From Chloroflexota bacterium (GTDB lineage: Bacteria > Chloroflexota > Anaerolineae > Anaerolineales > UBA4823): a DNA stretch of 6,579 bases. Under the pieces are notes generated by a model. That model did no database searches. It had not been told where the DNA came from and worked only from the letters and a program-made list of their open reading frames with translations. Below, in pieces: positions 1 through 5,801 of this stretch. The stretch spans positions 1 through 6,579 of the forward strand of contig JAJZSS010000092.1 of NCBI GenBank assembly GCA_021849525.1, written 5' to 3'. The translations under genes and the position numbers were made by a program. Position 1 is the first letter of the stretch; each line of letters starts with the position of its first letter.

Positions 1-1
1 T

Positions 2-1114
2 GTGGTATATACCTGGCGCAGTGAAGAAGGGATCCTCGATTTAACCTTTGCGCGGGCGATCGGCCGTGGTCGCTTCCGCGAAGCTGATCTTGCCTGGGGG
101 GAAGCGGTGGCGGTAGATGCCTTCCACAGCCGCCAGACGATTTTGCGCCGGGAAGAGCTGGCGGATGAAGACCCCTTCAATCGCGATCGTACCAGTCTGC
201 GCTATTACCTGGGGATGCCGCTCAACCTGGGCGATGAAGTGGTCGGCTCCCTGGTTTTTGTGCGGTTTGGCGGGCCGCCATATTCACCCGATCATATCTT
301 GCTGGCAGAGTTCATTGCAGTGCACGTCGCCCAGCTTCTCAGCCGCCACCAGCTGGTCGAGCGAATTGCGCGCCTCGAAGCCAAGCGCCAGCTGGATAAT
401 CTGCAAGATGGTTTTATGGCGATGGTTTCGCACGAGCTGCTTACGCCGCTGGGCTTCATCAAAGGCTACGCGACAACTCTATTGCGCCAGGATACCCAAT
501 GGGAACCTGCAATTCAAAAGGAATTTCTCACAATTATTGATGAAGAAGCCGATCGTTTACATGAGCTGATCGACAATCTCATGGATTCCTCCCGCCTGCA
601 AGCCGGCACCCTGCGGATGAGTTTCCAACCCCTCAAGCTGGATACTTTCCTGCGCGATGTCGCTTTGCGAGCCAGCTCGCGCAATGAAAGTCTCAAAATT
701 GAACTTCAGATCAAGATAAACGGGTTGCAGGTCATTGCTGACCCGACCCGCATGGCGCAAATCTTTGATAATTTGCTGAGCAATGCCATTAAATATGCTC
801 CTGGCTCGCCCATCACGATCGGCCTCGATCTCGACAATAAAATGGCACACATGACGTTACGCGATCAAGGTCCTGGGATCGCTCCGGAGAATCTGGTGCA
901 CCTGTTTAAACGCTTTTACCGGATTCCTGGTCCCAATACCTCGATCCGTGGCACGGGTCTGGGATTATATATTTGTAAGAAGATTATTCAAGCACATCAA
1001 GGGGATATGGATGTTGAGTCGGAGGTGGGCAAGGGGACAACTTTCAATATTTATTTACCCATTGAAAATCCGACTATAGGGCAGAGTTCCATCATTCAGG
1101 AGGTGAACTCATGA
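2..1114 (+). CDS. GAF-domain sensor histidine kinase, 5'-truncated by the window edge
   Basis: This is a sensor kinase that autophosphorylates on histidine and passes the phosphate to the adjacent response regulator. Residues 1-115 of the visible part look like most of a GAF sensor domain (GMPLNLGDEVVGSLVF at 71-86). A short coiled segment (about 116-135) leads to the HisKA dimerisation domain, with the H-box SHELLTPL and His144 as phospho-acceptor. E145 and T148 of the ExxT phosphatase motif are intact. The ATPase domain has the N-box DNLLSNAIKYAP (256-267), G1 DQGPG (288-292), F-box LFKRFYR (301-307), G2 GTGLGL (317-322) and GKGTTF (343-348). No membrane segment is visible, so the visible part is cytoplasmic. 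The first visible codon is GTG, but the GAF start appears to be missing, so the true start and perhaps other sensor domains lie upstream. The stop overlaps the next start (ATGA), which supports operon pairing. The signal is unknown. Confidence 0.93.
   Translation: MVYTWRSEEGILDLTFARAIGRGRFREADLAWGEAVAVDAFHSRQTILRREELADEDPFNRDRTSLRYYLGMPLNLGDEVVGSLVFVRFGGPPYSPDHILLAEFIAVHVAQLLSRHQLVERIARLEAKRQLDNLQDGFMAMVSHELLTPLGFIKGYATTLLRQDTQWEPAIQKEFLTIIDEEADRLHELIDNLMDSSRLQAGTLRMSFQPLKLDTFLRDVALRASSRNESLKIELQIKINGLQVIADPTRMAQIFDNLLSNAIKYAPGSPITIGLDLDNKMAHMTLRDQGPGIAPENLVHLFKRFYRIPGPNTSIRGTGLGLYICKKIIQAHQGDMDVESEVGKGTTFNIYLPIENPTIGQSSIIQEVNS
1098..1106 (+). promoter_or_regulatory. Strong Shine-Dalgarno for the response regulator gene
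   Basis: AGGAGGTGA is a full-length match to the anti-Shine-Dalgarno sequence and ends four bases before the ATG at 1111. It lies inside the last codons of the kinase gene and fixes the start of the response regulator. Such a strong site makes higher output of regulator than of kinase likely, as is usual for two-component pairs. Confidence 0.85.
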
Positions 1115-1800
1115 CGCAAAGTATTTTAATTGTCGATGACGAGCCGCGCTATTTACGCCTCATGGAAGCAAACCTGGTGACTGAGGGGTTTCACGTCTTC
1201 CAGGCTACCAACGGGCAAGAGGCGGTAGATATGGTGGTCGAAAAACATCCAGACCTGGTCTTTTTGGATATTATGATGCCGGTCCTGGATGGTTTCGGAG
1301 CTCTGGAGCGCATTCGTGAGTTTTCCAATGTGCCCATTATCATAGTCACTGCGCGCGGCAGCGAGAATGACCGGGTGCGCGGCCTCGACCTGGGCGCCGA
1401 CGATTATATCGTCAAGCCATTCTCGGCTACCGAATTGTTGGCACGCGCCAGGGCGGTGCTCCGCCGGGCGCTGGTATCGGGGGGCAGCTTCCAGCAATCC
1501 ATTTTTACGCATGGCAATCTGCGGATTGATTTTGCCCGGGCAGAAGTCTATAAAGGCGATAAAATGGTCTTTCTTTCGGCGACTGAATACCGCCTGCTGC
1601 TCCAGTTTGCCCACAATCTGGGCAGCGTGCTTACTTCTGACCAGCTGCTGACCGATGTCTGGGGACCAGAATACAAAGACGATAAAGAGATCCTGTGGGT
1701 CAGTATTTCCCGCCTGCGCCAGAAGCTGGAGGCGGACGCCAAAAACCCGCGCCATATTGTCACCCGTTCGGGTTTAGGCTATACCATGCCGCAAATGTAG
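1111..1800 (+). CDS. OmpR/PhoB-family response regulator
   Basis: This is a DNA-binding transcription factor activated by phosphotransfer from the kinase encoded just upstream. The receiver domain covers about residues 4-117. It has the acidic pair D9/D10, phospho-acceptor D53 in FLDIMMP, switch residue T80 in IIIVTARG and the conserved K102 in VKPF. A linker (about 118-132) joins it to a winged-helix effector domain (about 133-228), where SATEYRLL, the recognition-helix region ILWVSISRLRQKLE and the wing RSGLGYTM are typical of the OmpR/PhoB class. The length of 229 residues is normal for the family. All catalytic residues are present, so it should be functional. The start is set by a perfect Shine-Dalgarno and a four-base overlap with the kinase stop. 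Target genes cannot be read from this window. The three genes that follow closely on the same strand are candidates only by position. Confidence 0.96.
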   Translation: MTQSILIVDDEPRYLRLMEANLVTEGFHVFQATNGQEAVDMVVEKHPDLVFLDIMMPVLDGFGALERIREFSNVPIIIVTARGSENDRVRGLDLGADDYIVKPFSATELLARARAVLRRALVSGGSFQQSIFTHGNLRIDFARAEVYKGDKMVFLSATEYRLLLQFAHNLGSVLTSDQLLTDVWGPEYKDDKEILWVSISRLRQKLEADAKNPRHIVTRSGLGYTMPQM

Positions 1801-1812
1801 GAAACTGAGCGC

Positions 1813-2487
1813 ATGAATCCACTCAACTCACATACAATCCGTGCGAAAAAATTGGGCGTGTTGATTCGCGATGCCCGGATGGTTGCCGGGCGCAGCGTTG
1901 CCGATTGCGCAGCCGCGATGGGCGTTGGCGTAGAGGTCTACGAAGCATTTGAGATGGGCGACCAAGCTCCATCCTTGCCGGAATTGGAGTTCCTGGCCTA
2001 TACCCTGGATATCCCCCTGGAGCATTTCTGGGGCGAGGAGACGCTCAGCGCCCGGCTGGAAAAAAATCGGGTTGATGTGCAGAAACTGGCCCTGGTGCGC
2101 CAGAGGGTGATTGGCGTGCTGCTGCGTAAAGCGCGCCTGGAAGCCCAAAAAACCCTGGAAGATGTCGCCCAGGCTGCCGGCATTCCAGTGGAAGACCTTG
2201 AATCTTTCGAATATGGGGAGCTGCCTGTCCCTCTCCCAGTTTTAGAGCAGCTGGTGGGAATCCTGGATCGCGATCTGCATGAATTTCAGGATCGAAAAGG
2301 ACCGGTCGGAGTCTGGTTTATCCAACAGCGCGCCCTGCAGGATTTCAAAGAGCTCCCACCGGAGCTGCAAGAATTCGCCTCCAGACCGATCAACCGGCCC
2401 TACCTGGAATTAGCGCAGCGCTTGAGCGAAATGTCGGTGGATAAGCTGCGCGGCATTGCCGAAGGGCTGCTGGAAATCACCCTCTAA
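1813..2487 (+). CDS. Tandem XRE-type helix-turn-helix protein
   Basis: This is a probable cytoplasmic DNA-binding regulator of 224 residues, without a signal peptide or membrane segment. It has two Cro/C1-type HTH domains at about 14-75 and 100-161. The first runs LGVLIRDARMVAGRSVADCA with a later FEMG turn, and the second runs IGVLLRKARLEAQKTLEDVA with FEYG. Aligned without gaps (offset 86), roughly 26 of 62 positions are identical, so the two arose by internal duplication. A C-terminal helical tail (about 175-224) contains LPPELQEFASRPINRPYLEL, followed by an amphipathic helix, and could serve dimerisation or partner binding. The gene starts 12 bases after the response regulator stop, with a modest AGGA at 1799-1802, so it is probably in the same operon. 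The domain assignment is firm; the DNA target and role are unknown. One HTH half could have a non-DNA role. Confidence 0.85.
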   Translation: MNPLNSHTIRAKKLGVLIRDARMVAGRSVADCAAAMGVGVEVYEAFEMGDQAPSLPELEFLAYTLDIPLEHFWGEETLSARLEKNRVDVQKLALVRQRVIGVLLRKARLEAQKTLEDVAQAAGIPVEDLESFEYGELPVPLPVLEQLVGILDRDLHEFQDRKGPVGVWFIQQRALQDFKELPPELQEFASRPINRPYLELAQRLSEMSVDKLRGIAEGLLEITL

Positions 2488-2497
2488 GAATGGGGTG

Positions 2498-2521
2498 GAT
2501 TTCCTGGCACAGGAGTAAATC
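2498..2521 (+). promoter_or_regulatory. Possible RNA hairpin covering the Shine-Dalgarno of the TPR gene
   Basis: GATTTCCTG (2498-2506) can pair with CAGG (2510-2513) and AAATC (2517-2521) around a GCA loop, with a three-base bulge at 2514-2516. The Shine-Dalgarno AGGAG (2511-2515) that serves the ATG at 2524 falls in the 3' arm and bulge. A ribosome finishing the upstream gene at 2487 would reach the 5' arm and could open the structure, giving translational coupling. The pairing is visible; its function is inferred. Confidence 0.35.
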
Positions 2522-2523
2522 GG

Positions 2524-3066
2524 ATGTCTGACCCAGACTCGCCCCGTGCCCTCTCAGACCAGGGGAAAGCCGCCTATCAGCGCGGGGATTTCCTTGCAGC
2601 TGCTGACCACTTTACCGCTGCCGCAGCAGCATATCTCCAGGTTGGCGATCCATTGATGGCAGCGGAAATGCACAACAATGCCAGCGTGGCTCATCTCCAG
2701 ACCGGAGATGCTGAGACAGCCCTGGCATTAGCAGGCGGCACCCCTGAAATCTTCGCCGCGGCCGGCGATGTGCGTCGTCAGGCAATGGCTGTTGGCAACC
2801 GGGCGGCGGCTTTGGAAGGTTTGAAGCGGGTCGAGGAGGCGCTGGAAGCTTATGAGCTATCGGCCGACCTGTTCAAACAGGCCGGTGATTCGGACCTGCG
2901 CTTGCAGGCCCTGCAGGCCAGGTCTGCTTTATTACTCAATTCTGGACGGCAGTTGCAGGCTCTGGCAGCGATGAAATCGGGGTTGGATGATCTCAAAAAG
3001 CCCACCCCCAGGCAGCGGTTTTTAAGACGTTTACTGGATATTCCATTCAGCATGTGGAAAAAATAA
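2524..3066 (+). CDS. Small TPR-repeat protein
   Basis: This 180-residue cytoplasmic protein is all-helical and alanine-rich, and is built from tetratricopeptide-like helical hairpins. The turns GD or GR fall at residues 21, 41, 61, 81, 121 and 141, giving a 20-residue helix period and a 40-residue repeat unit. Clear repeat segments are ALSDQGKAAYQRGDFLAAAD (10-29) and KRVEEALEAYELSADLFKQA (101-120). The last 23 residues (KPTPRQRFLRRLLDIPFSMW and flanks) are basic and hydrophobic and could be a binding tail. There is no signal peptide or enzyme motif. TPR scaffolds bind other proteins or peptides; the adjacent tandem-HTH protein is an attractive but unproven partner. The start is supported by AGGAG at 2511-2515, eight bases before the ATG. 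The 36-base gap upstream and 17-base gap downstream suggest operon membership. Confidence 0.85.
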   Translation: MSDPDSPRALSDQGKAAYQRGDFLAAADHFTAAAAAYLQVGDPLMAAEMHNNASVAHLQTGDAETALALAGGTPEIFAAAGDVRRQAMAVGNRAAALEGLKRVEEALEAYELSADLFKQAGDSDLRLQALQARSALLLNSGRQLQALAAMKSGLDDLKKPTPRQRFLRRLLDIPFSMWKK

Positions 3067-3075
3067 CCGGTTATT
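3062..3075. repeat. 14-base perfect palindrome over the TPR gene stop codon
   Basis: AATAACCGGTTATT is self-complementary, contains the TAA stop of the TPR gene (3064-3066) and sits just upstream of the acetyltransferase start at 3084. A second TAACC follows at 3075-3079, giving TAACC-GGTTA-T-TAACC. It could be an operator half-site pair, but one such palindrome in a window of this size is not unexpected by chance. Confidence 0.3.
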
Positions 3076-3083
3076 AACCTGGA

Positions 3084-3947
3084 ATGATTACTCAATTGAA
3101 TTTAGCAATTCGACCCGCGTTACCAGGCGACCAGCAGCGGATAGCCAATTTGATTCATTTCGAAGGCCATACTCACCGCAACCTGGATTGGCGCTCGCCG
3201 CTGGACTGGCTGGGTTTCCAGCCTTTTTTTATCGCTGAACAGGAAGGCCAGGTGGTGGGTGCCCTGGCTTGTCCACCCGATCCTGACGATATTGCCTGGG
3301 TACGGTTCTTTTCCTCGGCAAACTATCTGCCAATGGAGCAGGTCTGGCAAATGCTTTTCGATGCGGTGTTGCAGCAGGTAGCTGAAACCCACTGCTTATC
3401 CAGATTGGCGTCGCTGCCATTAAATCGTTGGTATGAAGAGCTGCTGATCAAGAGCAATTTCAAAATCACGCAATCGGTTGTGATGCTGCGCTACGATCTT
3501 CCCCTTACGCCCCTCGAAAGCCTGCCACCTCTTGCGGGTGTGTGCCTGCGGGGGATGAATCTTGACGATTTGGCGGCAGTGGAAGCTGTGGATAAAGCTG
3601 CTTTCAGTCCCATCTGGCGCAACTCGCTTGGGTCACTGGAAATAGCTTTCCGCCAGGCGGATATGGCCACGGTAGCCGAGCTGGATGGTGAGATCATTGG
3701 GTATCAAATTACTACCAAAATTGAATCGCGGGTCCACCTGGCGCGCCTGGCGGTTCACCCCCGCCAGCAGGGCCGCCACATCGGGAAAAGTATGTTGACC
3801 GACCTCCTCTCCCAGTACCAGCGCCGCGGCTTCCGGCGGCTGACTGTTAACACCCAAAAAGACAATCTCCATTCGCTGCAGCTCTATCAGAAAGCTGGCT
3901 TCACTTTGACGGGGGAGGAATACCCGATTTACGAATTTATTCCCTGA
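3084..3947 (+). CDS. Tandem-GNAT N-acetyltransferase
   Basis: This is a cytoplasmic acetyl-CoA-dependent N-acetyltransferase of 287 residues with two GNAT folds. The N-terminal half (about 7-140) keeps GNAT outline features: IRPALPGDQQRI at the start and FFIAEQEGQVVGALA for strands 2-3. It lacks a recognisable acetyl-CoA loop, so it is probably structural or degenerate. The C-terminal half (about 155-287) has ELDGEIIGYQI, then HLARLAVHPRQQGRHIGKSM for the pyrophosphate loop, and the RimI-like NLHSLQLYQKAGF motif (261-273) with N261, S264 and Y268. The loop reads QGRHIG where glycine is more usual at His232. The substrate is unknown. The start is firm because an in-frame TAA at 3075-3077 excludes longer forms. 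No good Shine-Dalgarno is seen, so translation may depend on ribosomes leaving the TPR gene 17 bases upstream. Confidence 0.88.
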   Translation: MITQLNLAIRPALPGDQQRIANLIHFEGHTHRNLDWRSPLDWLGFQPFFIAEQEGQVVGALACPPDPDDIAWVRFFSSANYLPMEQVWQMLFDAVLQQVAETHCLSRLASLPLNRWYEELLIKSNFKITQSVVMLRYDLPLTPLESLPPLAGVCLRGMNLDDLAAVEAVDKAAFSPIWRNSLGSLEIAFRQADMATVAELDGEIIGYQITTKIESRVHLARLAVHPRQQGRHIGKSMLTDLLSQYQRRGFRRLTVNTQKDNLHSLQLYQKAGFTLTGEEYPIYEFIP

Positions 3948-4012
3948 AGAACCACAGTTTCAGAAAATAACTACCGTACCCAACGGTTCATCCTTAATAG
4001 CGGAGCATAAGC

Positions 4013-4864
4013 ATGAAAGAACTCATCGAGACCTGGCAGGCTCGCGATGGCACGGAGTTATTCACCCGCAGGTGGCTGCCGGATACCGAAGCGAAGGCTG
4101 GAATAGCGTTGGTCCATGGGCTGGGCGAACACAGCGGGCGCTACCAGCATGTGGCAGCCCACTTCACCCGGGCCGGGTATATGGTCCAAAGCGTGGACCT
4201 GCGCGGGCATGGCAAAACCCCCGGGCCGCGCGGGCATGCAGATTCCATGGATCTAATTCTGCAAGATATCGACCTGCTCTTAGAAAAGCTTGCCAAGGTA
4301 AATCCTGGGAGGCCGCGCTTTTTATACGGGCACAGCCTGGGCGGTCTCCTGGTACTCTATTACGCTTTGCGGTATAAGACAGCGCTATGTGGGGTCATTT
4401 CTTCTGCGCCAGGTTTAACAACGGTCCTCCACAAGCAGATTGCAAAGGTTAACCTGGTCCGCATCTTAGGATCACTGACGCCCAGGTTAACCATCCCAAC
4501 TGGCCTGAATGTGAATGATATCTCACGCGATCGTCAGGTGGTCGATGCTTACCTGGCTGATCCCCTGGTTCATAACCGGTCCAGCCTGGGCTTCGGGAAA
4601 GGGATGCTGGACATGGTCAACTGGGTGCAAGCACATCCCCAGCAGTTCAGGCTTCCTTTACTCGTTATCCATGGCTCAGCCGATCAACTGGGTTATCCCC
4701 GGGGAAGCCAGGAATTTGCCAGGCTTGTTCCCGGGAATGTGACCTACAAGCTGTGGGAAGGGCTGTACCACGAGCTTCATAATGAGCCAGAAAAAGAGCA
4801 GGTGCTCCAGTACCTGTTGGGCTGGATGGACCAGCAGCTAATTCTGCAGGCGGAAAACGAATAG
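4013..4864 (+). CDS. Alpha/beta hydrolase, monoacylglycerol lipase / lysophospholipase-like
   Basis: This is a probable cytoplasmic serine esterase that cleaves monoacylglycerols, lysophospholipids or related esters. The 283-residue length matches the Hydrolase_4 / monoacylglycerol lipase group. The oxyanion-hole region is HGLGEHSGRY (35-44), a hallmark of that group, followed by DLRGHGKTPGPRGH (62-75). The nucleophile elbow is GHSLGG with Ser108, the acid is probably Asp224 in HGSADQLG, and the base is His253 in LYHELHNE. Residues about 135-190 form the cap over the active site, which sets substrate choice. There is no signal peptide. GGAG at 4002-4005 lies seven bases before the ATG. The 65-base gap upstream shows neither a clear terminator nor a convincing promoter, so read-through from the acetyltransferase is possible. 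The fold and triad are sure; the exact substrate is not. Confidence 0.93.
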   Translation: MKELIETWQARDGTELFTRRWLPDTEAKAGIALVHGLGEHSGRYQHVAAHFTRAGYMVQSVDLRGHGKTPGPRGHADSMDLILQDIDLLLEKLAKVNPGRPRFLYGHSLGGLLVLYYALRYKTALCGVISSAPGLTTVLHKQIAKVNLVRILGSLTPRLTIPTGLNVNDISRDRQVVDAYLADPLVHNRSSLGFGKGMLDMVNWVQAHPQQFRLPLLVIHGSADQLGYPRGSQEFARLVPGNVTYKLWEGLYHELHNEPEKEQVLQYLLGWMDQQLILQAENE

Positions 4865-4897
4865 CGTTATTCAAATATTAATCCTGTACCGCCTGCT

Positions 4898-4926
4898 TTG
4901 ACTGGACAAAGCCTGTCGGGTATGGC
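4898..4926 (+). promoter_or_regulatory. Candidate sigma-70-type promoter for the DsbA-like gene
   Basis: TTGACT (4898-4903) matches five of six bases of the -35 consensus. After a 17-base spacer comes TATGGC (4921-4926), a weak -10 with three of six matches. Transcription would start near 4933, leaving a leader of about 26 bases before the ATG at 4959. The 94-base gap makes a separate promoter reasonable, but the -10 is poor. Confidence 0.4.
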
Positions 4927-4958
4927 AAAATGCGTTACCAATCAAATTAGGAGATGCC

Positions 4959-5711
4959 ATGGAGAAGAAGAAGACACCTTCCAAACGTGAGACGATCCGG
5001 GAGCAGCGCCGCAAGAAGGAACAGCGCAATAAGATTCTGATCGTTGGCGGGTTGGTTGTGGTAGCCCTGGTGCTGGGGGCGATCATTATTCTGCCCGGTC
5101 TGGTCAATGCCAACACGCCGGTTGGTGAAATTGTCCAGATCACCCCTGTTGCCTACCCCCAGGCCGATGGACGGGCGCTGGGGCCAACCGACGCCAAAGT
5201 CGTCGTAGAAGCTTACGAGGATTTTCAGTGCATTGCCTGCGAGGGATATTCGAAATCGATTGAGCCTCTGGTGATCCAGAATTATGTCGAAACCGGCAAG
5301 ATCCGCTACGAGTTTCGCCATTATCCATTCCTCGATGACCGCTCCAGCATCAAAGAATCGGACCAGGCTGCCAACGCCAGTATGTGCGCTTCGGACCAGG
5401 GCCGCTTCTGGGACTACCATGATATTCTGTTCGCCAATTTTGGCGAGGGCGCCGGCGCCTACACGGACAGGCGGCTGGCTGCCTATGCCGAGGCGATCGG
5501 CCTGGATATGGCTGCCTTCAATGCCTGCTACAAGGATGAGAAATTTGATGATGTAATCCAGCAGGATATGGCGGATGCAACTTCGTTAGGTGTATCCGGC
5601 ACCCCGACGATATTCGTGAATGGCAAGCTTGCCGGCCGGGTGGGCTACGTCGCCACGTACGAAGAAATCAGCCAGCTCATCGAGCAGGAACTGGCTGCCG
5701 GCGGCTCCTGA
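4959..5711 (+). CDS. Membrane-anchored DsbA-family thiol-disulfide oxidoreductase
   Basis: This protein probably forms or rearranges disulfide bonds in proteins outside the cytoplasmic membrane. The N-terminus (1-25) is highly basic and helical and is followed by one membrane segment (about 26-49, ILIVGGLVVVALVLGAIIIL), a signal-anchor placing the catalytic domain outside. The thioredoxin-like domain (about 75-245) carries the active site C91-I-A-C94 in EDFQCIACEGYS and the cis-proline Pro216 in SGTPTIFVNG. The inserted helical domain contains C143 (ASMCASDQGRFWDYHDILF) and C190 (FNACY), which in this family commonly form a second structural disulfide. The length of 250 residues is typical. 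AGGAG at 4949-4953 lies five bases before the ATG. A re-oxidising partner such as DsbB or VKOR is not in this window. Whether it acts as oxidase, isomerase or reductase cannot be decided from sequence. Confidence 0.94.
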   Translation: MEKKKTPSKRETIREQRRKKEQRNKILIVGGLVVVALVLGAIIILPGLVNANTPVGEIVQITPVAYPQADGRALGPTDAKVVVEAYEDFQCIACEGYSKSIEPLVIQNYVETGKIRYEFRHYPFLDDRSSIKESDQAANASMCASDQGRFWDYHDILFANFGEGAGAYTDRRLAAYAEAIGLDMAAFNACYKDEKFDDVIQQDMADATSLGVSGTPTIFVNGKLAGRVGYVATYEEISQLIEQELAAGGS

Positions 5712-5740
5712 TCCTCATCTCCCCGATGTTTATTTAGGCC

Positions 5741-5777
5741 AGCAGGGCCGGTTAATCGCCAGCCCTGCTTTTGTTTT
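5741..5777 (+). terminator. Intrinsic terminator after the DsbA-like gene
   Basis: AGCAGGGC (5741-5748) and GCCCTGCT (5762-5769) form a perfect eight-base GC-rich stem with a 13-base loop, followed at once by TTTGTTTT (5770-5777). It lies 29 bases after the DsbA stop. No matching T-run exists for the opposite direction, so it should stop only + strand transcripts. Confidence 0.85.
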
Positions 5778-5801
5778 AATCCAAATGTTGAAAGTAACGC
5801 T

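Noticed and set aside
1153..1755. Long antisense open frame opposite the response regulator
   Set aside because: It lies fully inside a gene with all receiver and winged-helix motifs, and its translation shows no domain; it is a by-product of codon bias.
3948..4012. Promoter or terminator in the gap before the hydrolase
   Set aside because: Only a four-base stem (ACCG/CGGT) without a T-run is visible, and no -35/-10 pair with proper spacing could be found.
4447..4497. Two GGTTAACC palindromes inside the hydrolase gene
   Set aside because: They lie in coding sequence in the cap region and are short; chance and codon use explain them.
4947..5420. 157-codon antisense open frame opposite the DsbA-like gene
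   Set aside because: It overlaps a clear thioredoxin-fold gene, and its translation resembles no family I recognise.
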